Assembly (NCBI GenBank): GCA_963763215.1
Contig: CAVXNX010000017.1
Span: forward strand, 310,001-374,000
Origin: DASQZK01 sp963763215
GTDB lineage: Bacteria; Bacteroidota; Bacteroidia; Bacteroidales; GCA-2748055
DNA length: 64,000 nt
Direction: 5' to 3'
Shown: one piece after another, positions 20,227 through 28,087 of the stretch
How the letters are laid out: each line of letters begins with the position of its first letter
Numbering within the stretch: the first letter of the stretch is position 1
Notes under the pieces: model-generated
Database searches by the model: none
What the model saw: only the letters and a program-made list of their open reading frames with translations
What the model was told of the DNA's origin: nothing
Made by a program: the position numbers and the translations under genes

Positions 20227-20302
20227 TGGCACGGGAGGAGCGACTCGAACGCCCGACACCTGGTTTTGGAGACCAGTGCTCTACCAACTGAGCTACACCC
20301 GT
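20227..20302 (-). tRNA. tRNA-Trp (CCA anticodon)
   Basis: A 76-nt cloverleaf with acceptor ACGGGTG, D-arm GCTC/GAGC, anticodon arm CTGGT-CTCCAAA-ACCAG (CCA), and T-arm with GTTCGAGTC. The 3' CCA is encoded (plus-strand TGG at 20227-20229), unlike the other tRNAs here. One T-T mismatch at acceptor pair 6 may be real or a base error. It lies between tuf and secE. Confidence 0.93.
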
Positions 20303-20365
20303 GTTCGTCTTTTCCCAGGTAAACCGGTTCAGGCCGGCAAGGCCTGAACCAGCAGGTTCTGTTTA

Positions 20366-21553
20366 TTATTCAACAATTTCGATGACCTGTCCGGCACCAA
20401 CTGTCCGGCCGCCTTCACGGATCGCAAAACGCAGACCCTGGTTGATGGCCACAGGATAGATCAGGTTGACGGTGATCGTTACGTTATCACCGGGCATCAC
20501 CATTTCAGTTCCTTCCGGAAGCATGATTTCACCGGTGACGTCGAGGGTCCTGAGGTAAAACTGCGGACGGTAGTGATTGTGGAACGGGGTATGACGACCG
20601 CCTTCTTCTTTCTTCAAAACGTAGATTTCAGCTTTGAAGACGGTATGAGGAGTGATTGAACCGGGTTTGCAGATTACCATTCCCCTTTTGATTTCCTTCT
20701 TGTCAACACCACGAAGCAGCAGACCAACGTTGTCACCGGCTTCACCACGATCGAGGATTTTACGGAACATTTCAACACCGGTGATGACGGTTTTCATTTT
20801 TTCAGCGCCAAGTCCGACGATTTCAACGTTATCGGAGGTATTGACCACACCGAGTTCAATCCTGCCGGTAGCTACAGTGCCACGGCCAGTGATGGAGAAC
20901 ACGTCTTCAACGGGCATCAGGAACGGTTTTTCAATGTCGCGGGGAGGAATCGGGATGTAGGTGTCGACTGCATCCATCAGTTCCATAACTTTTTCTTCCC
21001 ATTGGGGTTCACCGTTGAGTGCACCGAGAGCCGAGCCGTGAATAACGGGAGCATTGTCGCCGTCAAATTCATAGAAATCAAGAAGTTCACGAACTTCCAT
21101 TTCAACGAGTTCGAGCAGTTCGGGATCGTCAACAAGGTCAACTTTATTCAGAAATACAACGATTTTCGGAACGTTTACCTGACGGGCAAGCAGGATATGC
21201 TCGCGGGTCTGGGGCATGGGACCATCAGTACCGGCAACAACAAGAATAGCGCCGTCCATCTGGGCAGCACCCGTAACCATGTTCTTCACGTAGTCGGCGT
21301 GACCGGGGCAGTCAACATGAGCATAGTGGCGGTTGGCTGTCTGATATTCTACGTGAGCCGTATTGATAGTAATCCCTCTTTCTTTTTCTTCCGGAGCATT
21401 GTCAATGGAATCGAAGCTTCTGATTTCCGACAAACCTTTTTTTGCCAGAACCTGGGTAATCGCAGCTGTCAGTGTGGTTTTACCATGGTCAACGTGGCCA
21501 ATGGTACCAATGTTAACATGAGGTTTAGACCTATCAAATTTTTCTTTAGCCAT
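20366..21553 (-). CDS. tuf: Elongation factor Tu
   Basis: A complete 395-residue EF-Tu. The G1 motif is GHVDHGKTTL (residues 18-27), G2 lies in ERGITINTAH, G3 is DCPGHADY and G4 is NKVDLVDD. Domains 2 and 3 are intact, ending ATREGGRTVGAGQ-type sequence (AIREGGRTVGAGQVIEIVE). It delivers aminoacyl-tRNA to the ribosome. The gene lies between tRNA-Thr(GGT) and tRNA-Trp, so the transcript probably carries tRNAs on both sides and needs RNase processing. Confidence 0.98.
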   Translation of the reverse strand: MAKEKFDRSKPHVNIGTIGHVDHGKTTLTAAITQVLAKKGLSEIRSFDSIDNAPEEKERGITINTAHVEYQTANRHYAHVDCPGHADYVKNMVTGAAQMDGAILVVAGTDGPMPQTREHILLARQVNVPKIVVFLNKVDLVDDPELLELVEMEVRELLDFYEFDGDNAPVIHGSALGALNGEPQWEEKVMELMDAVDTYIPIPPRDIEKPFLMPVEDVFSITGRGTVATGRIELGVVNTSDNVEIVGLGAEKMKTVITGVEMFRKILDRGEAGDNVGLLLRGVDKKEIKRGMVICKPGSITPHTVFKAEIYVLKKEEGGRHTPFHNHYRPQFYLRTLDVTGEIMLPEGTEMVMPGDNVTITVNLIYPVAINQGLRFAIREGGRTVGAGQVIEIVE

Positions 21554-21619
21554 AACTCAAATATTAATTAATAGATTTGTATTAAACATTATTTTTACGT
21601 CTCATTATTGCTCCTATTG

Positions 21620-21691
21620 AGCCGATGAGGGGAATTGAACCCCTGACCTCTTCCTTACCAAGGAAACGCTCTACCCCTGAGCTACATCGGC
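21620..21691 (-). tRNA. tRNA-Thr (GGT anticodon)
   Basis: Acceptor GCCGATG/CATCGGC, D-arm GCTC/GAGC, anticodon arm TTTCC-TTGGTAA-GGAAG with GGT, and T-arm GGGTTCAATTCCC. The 3' CCA is not encoded. It is the tRNA next to tuf, matching the thrT position of the tufB operon of other bacteria. Confidence 0.95.
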
Positions 21692-21787
21692 CGGTATTTT
21701 CACCGGAGCCGGCAGGACAGAGCCTGGCGGGCCGGTTGTACCATAGCGGGATAAATGCCGGCTTTACCGGTTGCATCCCTGAAAACA

Positions 21788-21882
21788 TTTAAAGAACCAG
21801 AGCGGGAAACGAGGCTCGAATACTGACGATTTCTGTCAGCATCCTGACTTCCGAAGGAACGTCAGGACTCGCGACCCAACCC
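21788..21882 (-). other. Partial tRNA-Gly copy interrupted by a hairpin insert
   Basis: 33 bases at 21788-21820 are identical to 21889-21921, which cover the 3' flank, acceptor and T-arm of the functional tRNA-Gly. In the copy the T-loop is broken by 47 bases (21821-21867), after which the tRNA match resumes for 15 bases (21868-21882, one base shorter than the original). The 5' half of the tRNA is missing, so this is a dead fragment. The insert contains two hairpins (CTGAC/GTCAG, and TCCTGAC-TTCC-GAA-GGAA-GTCAGGA with one bulged C). Confidence 0.7.
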
Positions 21883-21901
21883 ATTTTTTTTAAAGAACCA
21901 G

Positions 21902-21974
21902 AGCGGGAAACGAGGCTCGAACTCGCGACCCCAACCTTGGAAGGGTTGTGCTCTACCAACTGAGCTATTCCCGC
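21902..21974 (-). tRNA. tRNA-Gly (TCC anticodon)
   Basis: Acceptor GCGGGAA/TTCCCGC, D-arm GCTC/GAGC, anticodon arm CAACC-CTTCCAA-GGTTG with TCC, T-arm GAGTTCGAGCCTC. CCA is not encoded. A damaged partial copy of its 3' half lies just downstream. Confidence 0.95.
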
Positions 21975-22067
21975 TTATTTCGAATGAACACTGTCCCTTC
22001 GCGCCTGTCAATTTTAAAACACATCAAGTGTGAAAATGGGTCCTAATTTCCCAGATTCACACTCTCG

Positions 22068-22149
22068 TGGGGAGAGGAGGATTCGAACCTCCGAAGGCTA
22101 CGCCAACAGATTTACAGTCTGCCCCAGTTGACCGCTTTGGTATCTCCCC
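22068..22149 (-). tRNA. tRNA-Tyr (GTA anticodon)
   Basis: An 82-nt type II tRNA with a long variable arm. Acceptor GGGGAGA/TCTCCCC, anticodon loop CTGTAAA with GTA, and T-arm GGAGGTTCGAATCCTCC. CCA is not encoded. A separate -7 match TAACTTTG lies about 37 bases upstream (22193-22186), but no clear -33 partner was found. Confidence 0.95.
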
Positions 22150-22273
22150 GTTATTCTGATATCTTCCTGATAATTCAAAAGATTGCAAAGTTACAGAATT
22201 AATTTCAATATATTAAGAACCTGTTGCATTTTTTATTTCAATTTCCCGTCATTTAAGCGTTCCTGACGGCGGG

Positions 22274-22303
22274 TTCCCGGCAGGTGAACACCCGAACCGG
22301 GAA
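22274..22303. other. Hairpin in the tRNA spacer
   Basis: TTCCCGG and CCGGGAA pair over 7 bases with an inner GGT/ACC stem. There is no T run, so it does not look like a terminator. It lies in the roughly 250-base spacer between tRNA-Tyr and tRNA-Thr(TGT); I see nothing else there besides a possible -7 element at 22186-22193. Confidence 0.35.
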
Positions 22304-22404
22304 TTTATGCCAGCCGAGTGCCCCATCACGGGACGGGATTTTCAGGGCAAAATACGGGCCCTCAATAGGATCGGAAATGGAAGAACGATTAGTCTGCTCA
22401 CGGG

Positions 22405-22478
22405 AGCCGATGGAGGGATTCGAACCCACGACCTGCTGATTACAAATCAGCTGCTCTGGCCAGCTGAGCTACATCGGC
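22405..22478 (-). tRNA. tRNA-Thr (TGT anticodon)
   Basis: Acceptor GCCGATG/CATCGGC, D-arm GCTC/GAGC, anticodon arm CTGAT-TTGTAA-ATCAG with TGT, and T-arm GTGGGTTCGAATCCC. CCA is not encoded. It is the first gene after the operon promoter. Confidence 0.95.
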
Positions 22479-22521
22479 TTTAAGAGAACAACCGGGGGAT
22501 TTACCCCCGGAAAACGGTTTG

Positions 22522-22553
22522 CAAATGTATAAATATTTTAATGATATCACAAA
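22522..22553 (-). promoter_or_regulatory. Promoter of the tRNA-tuf-secE-nusG-rpl-rpo cluster
   Basis: On the minus strand a -33 TTTG (22553-22550), a 20-base spacer and a -7 TACATTTG (22529-22522) fit the Bacteroidota consensus exactly. The first product, tRNA-Thr(TGT), begins about 44 bases after the -7 element. Confidence 0.7.
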
Positions 22554-22577
22554 ATAATCATTCAAATTTTTCCCGGG

Positions 22578-22877
22578 TCACACACGCCTCACTTTTCCTT
22601 TGTGTTTCTGCAGTTGACGGCGAAGAGCCTCGATGGCATTGTCGGTCGATTCCTCGAACGAATCACTCTGTTTCTTGGCGAAAATCGGGTTGCCCGGAAT
22701 CTCAAGCCTGATCTCACTGACCTTATTCTCATTGTCGTCCACATTCTCCAGACGCAGAAAGACCTCCGCACTAATGATCTCGTCGTAAAATAACAGCAAC
22801 TTTTTCAGCCTGGAGTTGATAAAGTCGAGCAGTTTCTGATCTGCATCGAAATGAATTGAATGAATTTTGATATTCAT
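22578..22877 (-). CDS. hpf: Ribosome hibernation promoting factor, short form
   Basis: A 99-residue HPF/RaiA-family protein with the beta-alpha-beta-beta-beta-alpha fold: MNIKIHSIHFDADQKLLDFI, then FYDEIISAEVFLRLEN and the C-terminal helix NAIEALRRQLQKHKGKVRR. Short forms bind in the 30S mRNA channel and help ribosomes enter or stay in an inactive 100S state under starvation. It follows xerC by 15 bases on the same strand, a pairing common in Bacteroidota. No C-terminal dimerisation domain is present. Confidence 0.92.
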   Translation of the reverse strand: MNIKIHSIHFDADQKLLDFINSRLKKLLLFYDEIISAEVFLRLENVDDNENKVSEIRLEIPGNPIFAKKQSDSFEESTDNAIEALRRQLQKHKGKVRRV

Positions 22878-22892
22878 AGCATCCTCCTTTTC

Positions 22893-23778
22893 TTAATTGG
22901 CCCTGGGATGGGCCTTGTTATAAACTTCTTTTAGCTTTTCAAAACTGTTATGGGTGTAAACCTGGGTGGCCCCCAGGTTGGCGTGGCCCAACAATTCCTT
23001 GATCGCATTGAGGTCGGCACCTTTGTTGAGCAGGTGCGTGGCAAATGTATGCCGGAGTACGTGGGGGCTTTTCTTTTCGAGTGTGGTGATCAGACGCAGG
23101 AAACGGTTGACAACCCGGTAGACAAAATTCGGGTACAGGGGTAATCCTGAATCGGTCAGAAAAAGTGAATCTTCAGCAGAGGCGGGGAATCGTTGTTCTC
23201 TCTTTTCAGTGTATTCGTTCATAAGCTTTGCCAGATCATCGCCAAACGGAATGATTCTCTCCTTGTTTCGTTTACCCAGAACTTTCAGACGGCGGGCAGT
23301 GAGATCGGCCGAATCGACCTTCAACCCGATGAGCTCACTTCGCCGGATCCCCGTCTGATAAAGCAATTCAATGATCAGCCGGTCCCTGAGGCCACCAAAA
23401 TCCGTGCTGAAATCGTACGTGTCGAGAAAATCGTTGAGATTCTCCTCTTCAATGAACAACGGGATCCGTTTGCTCATTTTTGGCTTTAACACCTTATCCA
23501 GAGGATTTGTTTTGAGATGTCCCTCCCGGATGAGAAACCGGGAATAGGAACGGAGCGTGGAAAGTTTGCGGTGAATGGAACGGGGGGAAATGTGGCTCTT
23601 CCAGCATCGATACGACCCAAAGACGGATGAGCCCCGAATCAAATTCCGAATCCCCTGCGCCTGTCTTCCCGCAAAAGATCCGGAACTGATTTAAATCATT
23701 GTCGTACGACTTGACTGTATGATCAGAGTAGCGCTTCTCGAAACGCAGATACGATACAAATTCTTCCTTATACAACAT
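22893..23778 (-). CDS. xerC: Tyrosine recombinase XerC-like (frameshifted)
   Basis: The N-terminal SAM-like core-binding part starts MLYKEEFVSYLRFEKRYSDHTV and is in one frame; the catalytic domain is in another. Catalytic residues are visible: Arg in GIRRSEL, His-x-x-Arg in HVLRHTFATHLLNKG, His in LGHANLGATQVYTH and Tyr in VYTH. The frames join near 23600, where one missing base would give MLEESHISPRSIHRKLSTLRSY. Whole length about 295 residues, normal for XerC/XerD. These enzymes resolve chromosome dimers at dif. Because it is alone with hpf and rpsU and has no mobile neighbours, I read it as the housekeeping recombinase rather than an integron or phage integrase. Confidence 0.85.
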
Positions 23779-23840
23779 AGGCAGGAAACGATCCTTTAGT
23801 AAAAAAATTCCTGCTTCCCCTGTATAGAGGCATTAAGACA

Positions 23841-24032
23841 CTACTCTTCTTCCTGCTGCATTTTCTGAATGTAGACGGCATGAAGCTTCTGCTGCCTTTT
23901 GGTCACAGAAGGTTTCGTGTAGGCCTGACGGTTCCTGAGTTCTTTGACCACGCCCGTCTTTTCGAATTTACGTTTGAATTTCTTTAAGGCTCTCTCGATG
24001 TTCTCACCTTCTTTAATAGGAATAACGATCAT
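23841..24032 (-). CDS. rpsU: Ribosomal protein S21
   Basis: I take the ATG at 24032 (MIVIPIKEGENIERALKKFKR), giving 63 residues; an ATG ten codons upstream adds an atypical MRLTKTRSKI. The basic helical protein has the usual S21 core (FKRKFEKTGVVKELRNRQAY) and a short C-terminal tail. S21 sits near the anti-Shine-Dalgarno end of 16S rRNA, and in Bacteroidota it helps occlude that end, in keeping with the weak Shine-Dalgarno use of the phylum. A consensus promoter lies 28-58 bases before the start. Confidence 0.92.
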   Translation of the reverse strand: MIVIPIKEGENIERALKKFKRKFEKTGVVKELRNRQAYTKPSVTKRQQKLHAVYIQKMQQEEE

Positions 24033-24059
24033 AATCTTACTTCTGGTTTTTGTGAGCCG

Positions 24060-24090
24060 CAAATTTATAAATTCGTCGTTTCTTAATCAA
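24060..24090 (-). promoter_or_regulatory. Promoter of rpsU
   Basis: Minus-strand TTG (24090-24088), 20 bases, then TAAATTTG (24067-24060), an exact TAnnTTTG. It is well placed ahead of the rpsU ATG and may also serve xerC and hpf downstream. Confidence 0.6.
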
Positions 24091-24247
24091 CTATTTGATC
24101 AAAAAATTTTCAATGCCTCCAGCGCTCCGGAGAATGAGTAATGAATGCCTGTAAAACAGAGAGTTACAATTTTATCTCAGCACATCCGCAAGACTTACAA
24201 GTTAGTAAATAGCGGCCACATAGCCTATTTATTTTTGAAAAAAGACA

Positions 24248-25153
24248 TTATTTATCGAGATATGGTCTGATCTGGCTGAAAATCGAATCCGGAATGACAT
24301 CATATTTCAGGAGATCATCCGGTCTCACGGGCTCTTTCGAGAAATCCCGGAACGCCAGGATGGACCTGACCATGGCCCTGTCGAGGTAAGGATGCCGGAG
24401 AAGTGCCTTAAAATCCGCACTGTTCAGCGACAGTTTATGCAGTCCGGCGGTATCGGCCCGAAAATGCCCGGCATTGGCCGTGACCAGTGAATCGGAGAGG
24501 CCATAGACCTCGACGAGCTGATCCGGTGAGGCAAAACCTCCCAGCAACTCCCGGTAATGGATGATCCGCGCCGCCAGGATCTCCCCTATTCCCCGGATCC
24601 GTATGAAATCCTCCGCCCCGGCCGAATTGATCTCAATGCAGAAGGCTTCGTCGGTCGCGGTCCTGCCGGTGTTCCGGTTAACGGGCTTATCAGGAGCCCG
24701 GACCGGGGGGATGCGAACGAAAGGCTCCAGGCTGGAAAACACCGCAGAGTCCAGCCCGTAGATCTTCGCCAGATCGCTTGCTGTATGGAACCTTCCCCCG
24801 GCTTCCCGGTATTTCATCACATTCCGGACGACAAAATCGCGGAGACCCATCTGCGCCAGCTCGTCCTCCGTCACGGTATTGGGATCGAACACCGCCGGCC
24901 GGAGAATCCGCTGTTCAGGCTGCCGGGCCGTTTTCGGCTCTCTGCTCCGCTTTTCGGGCGGAACGTCCTCCTGCAAACCGGCAATAAAATCCTCCACCTC
25001 GCGAATGTACTCCCCGGGAACCTCAACCGGCCTGCGAGAGGGAATACATTGCTGACGAAGGATGAGAGTCAGAAATATCAGGGCCGAAAGAAGGAGCATC
25101 ACCCGCGACTCCGACCGTCCAAAGGTGAAATATTCCCGTAAAAAACGTTTCAT
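24248..25153 (-). CDS. Helix-hairpin-helix protein, membrane-anchored
   Basis: About 301 residues: an N-terminal transmembrane segment (VMLLLSALIFLTLILRQQC) then a soluble part with repeated ComEA-type HhH motifs. Two are clear: FDPNTVTEDELAQMGL...MKYREAGG and INSAGAEDFIRIRGIGEILAARIIHYRELLGG; a weaker third is LNSADFKALLRHP. HhH domains bind DNA non-specifically, and ComEA proteins bind DNA during natural transformation. In Bacteroidota such proteins are widespread but not proven to act in uptake. The chosen ATG at 25153 is two codons inside the longest frame. The gene follows the sodium symporter on the same strand with about 75 bases between. Confidence 0.8.
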   Translation of the reverse strand: MKRFLREYFTFGRSESRVMLLLSALIFLTLILRQQCIPSRRPVEVPGEYIREVEDFIAGLQEDVPPEKRSREPKTARQPEQRILRPAVFDPNTVTEDELAQMGLRDFVVRNVMKYREAGGRFHTASDLAKIYGLDSAVFSSLEPFVRIPPVRAPDKPVNRNTGRTATDEAFCIEINSAGAEDFIRIRGIGEILAARIIHYRELLGGFASPDQLVEVYGLSDSLVTANAGHFRADTAGLHKLSLNSADFKALLRHPYLDRAMVRSILAFRDFSKEPVRPDDLLKYDVIPDSIFSQIRPYLDK

Positions 25154-25227
25154 ACCCAAAGATAGGGCGCCTCACTGCACTATTATTTCAGTGATTGAAA
25201 AAGATTCACCGGTCTGAATGCCACTCT

Positions 25228-26646
25228 TCAGGATTGGCCCCGGGGTTCCTGCACGGCAGGCTGCACCTGTTCCGCAGGCGGCATCTCCTTCTTCTCCTGT
25301 TTTGCCCTGAAGGCATTCAGGATGCCGTAGGCAAAGACGACGGCAATGGCGATGGGAGCGATGAACCGGACGATAAACATAAAGGCGGGAATATACTTCG
25401 CTTTCAGGGTTCCATGGTTGGAGAGCTCCTCCCGGGTCTTTTTTGAACCGTAGAACCAACCGATGAACAGGACGATGAAAAGTCCACCCACTGGAAGAAG
25501 GATATTCGCGGTGGTGAAATTCAGGAAACCAAACAACCCCGCGAAGAACACGCTCAGTATCCCGAGCACCGAAACCAGAGCGGTGGCATAGATGGTGGCG
25601 CGGCGGCGGATCATCCCGAGTTCTTCGGTGAAATAGGCGACGATGACTTCCAGAACCGAGATGGTGGATGTCAGTGCCGCCACAGCCAGGAGAATAAAAA
25701 AAAGCGTCGAAAAAATCCCCCCGCCGGGCATATTGATCAGGATGTTGGGAAGGGTGATGAACACCAGCCCTTCATCGGTGAACTGGCTGACCTGGAGATG
25801 TTCCACATCGGCAAAGGCATAAATGGCTGGAAAGATGGCCATTCCTGCCAGGACGGCCACGAACGTATCGGCTCCCGCCACGGAAATGGCCGTACTGCCC
25901 AGGTTATCGTTATTCTTGATGTAGGAGCCATACGTGATGAGGGTTCCCATCCCAATCGACAGGGAGAAAAAAGCCTGTCCCAGAGCTTCCAGGATCACCT
26001 CCGGCGTGATTTTGGAAAAATCGGGATTGAACAGGAAATGAAGGCCCTTGGACGACCCTTCAAAGGTCAGGACATAAAAGGCCATCCCGATCAGCATTAC
26101 AAAAAGCATCGGCATGAGGATCTTGGTGTATCTCTCGATCCCGTTTTTTATACCCGCAATCACGATCCAGCCAGTGAAGCCCATGAAAATGACAAACCAC
26201 AGGACCGGCCGCACGGAGTCGTGCCGGAAGCTTGAAAACATCTCTTTGAGCTGGGTGGTGCTCTTGCCGATCAGGTTACCGGTCAGCGACTGGTAGATGT
26301 ATTCGAGGGTCCAGCCGGCGACCACAGTGTAAAAAGCCAGGATCATAAAGGCGGCGACGACTCCCATAAGACCGATGAGGTACCAGGGTTTGCGGGGGGC
26401 CAGCAAACGGAAGGAGCCGTAAGGATTGCGCCGTGCTGAGCGTCCGATCACAAATTCCGACATCATCACGGGCACACCGATGACGATGACACAAATCAGG
26501 TAGACAAAAAGAAAGGCCGCACCTCCGTTTTCACCCGTAACATAAGGGAACCGCCATATATTGCCCAATCCGATGGCCGATCCCGCCGCAGCGGCAATCA
26601 CACCAAACTTGTTTGTGAAACTGTCACGGGGTGAAGAAGTATCCAT
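25228..26646 (-). CDS. Sodium-dependent transporter, NSS/SNF family
   Basis: A 472-residue symporter of the neurotransmitter:sodium symporter family with about 11-12 membrane helices. The first helix carries the family signature SAIGLGNIWRFPYV with the unwound Gly-rich segment that binds sodium and substrate. Another conserved stretch is the TM6 region (LGQAFFSLSIGMGTLITYGSY). Bacterial members such as LeuT move amino acids; the substrate here is unknown. The C-terminal tail is Gln/Pro-rich and short. The start follows MDTSSPRDSFTNKFG, which is normal for the family. Confidence 0.92.
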   Translation of the reverse strand: MDTSSPRDSFTNKFGVIAAAAGSAIGLGNIWRFPYVTGENGGAAFLFVYLICVIVIGVPVMMSEFVIGRSARRNPYGSFRLLAPRKPWYLIGLMGVVAAFMILAFYTVVAGWTLEYIYQSLTGNLIGKSTTQLKEMFSSFRHDSVRPVLWFVIFMGFTGWIVIAGIKNGIERYTKILMPMLFVMLIGMAFYVLTFEGSSKGLHFLFNPDFSKITPEVILEALGQAFFSLSIGMGTLITYGSYIKNNDNLGSTAISVAGADTFVAVLAGMAIFPAIYAFADVEHLQVSQFTDEGLVFITLPNILINMPGGGIFSTLFFILLAVAALTSTISVLEVIVAYFTEELGMIRRRATIYATALVSVLGILSVFFAGLFGFLNFTTANILLPVGGLFIVLFIGWFYGSKKTREELSNHGTLKAKYIPAFMFIVRFIAPIAIAVVFAYGILNAFRAKQEKKEMPPAEQVQPAVQEPRGQS

Positions 26647-26791
26647 TGCTGATCCGGTTTATAAAAAAAACAATAATAGTAATTCTCCTTTGATAGATTA
26701 ATCGGGATATTGAAAAAACTTTTCATTTTGCTCCAATGGCCCTTCGGCTGGGCCCAGGGACCGCTAACAAAAAGAACTTAACACGTGTGAT

Positions 26792-26866
26792 AAAAAAAAC
26801 TCCCCGGGGAACGATAAAGGGCTGTCGCCAGATGGTGGTCCTTAAACCACACCCGGGACAGCCCTT
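26792..26866 (-). terminator. Structured region after fba, candidate terminator
   Basis: AAGGGCTGTC (26817) and GACAGCCCTT (26857-26866) pair perfectly over 10 bases, with an inner GTGGT/ACCAC stem. Further on in the minus-strand direction a short TCC/GGA hairpin precedes eight T residues (26799-26792). One or both probably end fba transcription. The rest of the 247-base spacer to the symporter holds nothing I recognise. Confidence 0.5.
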
Positions 26867-26893
26867 CTGTCAGGGACGTTGACCGGCCTGTTT

Positions 26894-27973
26894 TCAGAGG
26901 CGGTTGATGCAGTTAAGATCATCATAGGCCACTTTCAGCCTGTTGACCAGCGTTTTTTCACCTTCGCGCAGCCAAACCCGGGGATCGTACTTTTTCTTAT
27001 TGGGTTTGTCTTCACCTTCAGGGTTACCGATCTGTGACTGGAGGTAATCATGGTTCTTCTGTTCGTAACTCCGGATGCCATCCCAGAATGCCCACTGCGT
27101 ATCGGTATCGATATTCATTTTGATCACGCCGTATCCGATGGCTTCACGGATTTCCTCGTGTGTCGAACCTGAACCGCCATGGAAGACGAAATTCACCGGC
27201 TTGGGATCTGTTCCGAGTTTTTCTTCAATATACTTCTGGGAGTTATCCAGGATTTTGGGTGTCAGTTTGACATTCCCGGGTTTGTAAACGCCATGGACAT
27301 TTCCGAAAGAAGCCGCGATGGTGAAATTCGGGGAGATCTTGAGGAGCTCTTCGTAAGCGTAACACACATCTTCAGGCTGGGTATAGAGCAGGGTGTTGTC
27401 GAGGCCGGTGTTATCCACGCCGTCTTCCTCACCTCCGGTGACACCGAGTTCGATCTCGAGCGTCATCCCGATCTTGCTCATCCTCTCGAGGTACTTTTTG
27501 CAGATCTCAATGTTTTCCTTGAGGGGCTCTTCGGAAAGATCGAGCATATGGGAACTGTACAGAGGTTTACCGTATTGTTTGAAGTGCTTTTCACCATAAT
27601 CGAGAAGTCCGTCGATCCAGGGAAGAAGCTTCTTGGCGGCATGGTCGGTATGGAGAATGACGGGAACACCGTAGTATTCGGCCAGCATATGAATGTGTTT
27701 GGCACCTGAAATCCCGCCGGCAATGGCTGCCCGCTGGTTGTCGTTGGGAAGACTTTTCCCGGCGTAGAAGATCGCACCGCCGTTGGAAAACTGGATGATC
27801 ACGGGGGAATTTACCTCCCGTGCAGCTTCCATAACGGCATTGACCGAATTGGTGCTGACGACGTTCACGGCCGGCAGGGCAAACTGGTTATCTTTTGCAA
27901 TTTTAAAAACGTTCCTGACATCGTCACCGGCTATCACACCCGGCTTGACATGATCAAGTATTTTCTGAGACAT
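26894..27973 (-). CDS. fba: Fructose-bisphosphate aldolase, class II
   Basis: A 359-residue FbaA-type aldolase. The zinc-binding His of VILHTDHAAKKLLPW (helix residues around 105-120), the Glu-rich ELGVTGGEEDGVDN loop and the glycine-rich phosphate loop FHGGSGSTHEEIREAI are all present. It converts fructose-1,6-bisphosphate to dihydroxyacetone phosphate and glyceraldehyde-3-phosphate in the cytoplasm. It is a single-gene unit with its own promoter and 3' structure, so it is not part of a larger glycolytic operon. Confidence 0.95.
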   Translation of the reverse strand: MSQKILDHVKPGVIAGDDVRNVFKIAKDNQFALPAVNVVSTNSVNAVMEAAREVNSPVIIQFSNGGAIFYAGKSLPNDNQRAAIAGGISGAKHIHMLAEYYGVPVILHTDHAAKKLLPWIDGLLDYGEKHFKQYGKPLYSSHMLDLSEEPLKENIEICKKYLERMSKIGMTLEIELGVTGGEEDGVDNTGLDNTLLYTQPEDVCYAYEELLKISPNFTIAASFGNVHGVYKPGNVKLTPKILDNSQKYIEEKLGTDPKPVNFVFHGGSGSTHEEIREAIGYGVIKMNIDTDTQWAFWDGIRSYEQKNHDYLQSQIGNPEGEDKPNKKKYDPRVWLREGEKTLVNRLKVAYDDLNCINRL

Positions 27974-28016
27974 GGTAAAATATTTAAGTGTTATTACTAA
28001 AACGCCAAATGTCGGG

Positions 28017-28024
28017 CAAATTTA
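28017..28024 (-). promoter_or_regulatory. Promoter -7 element of fba
   Basis: Minus-strand TAAATTTG is an exact match to TAnnTTTG, 44-51 bases before the fba start codon. No convincing -33 TTTG is at the standard spacing. Confidence 0.45.
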
Positions 28025-28087
28025 TAAATAAATCCCACAATTTTAAAAGAAAGGAGAAGAAGGTCGAGGGGGGAAATGCACGAACTG

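Noticed and set aside
22893..23778. The tyrosine recombinase as an integrase marking a mobile island
   Set aside because: Its neighbours hpf, rpsU and the tRNA cluster are core genes and no attachment repeats were found around it, so the housekeeping role is more likely.
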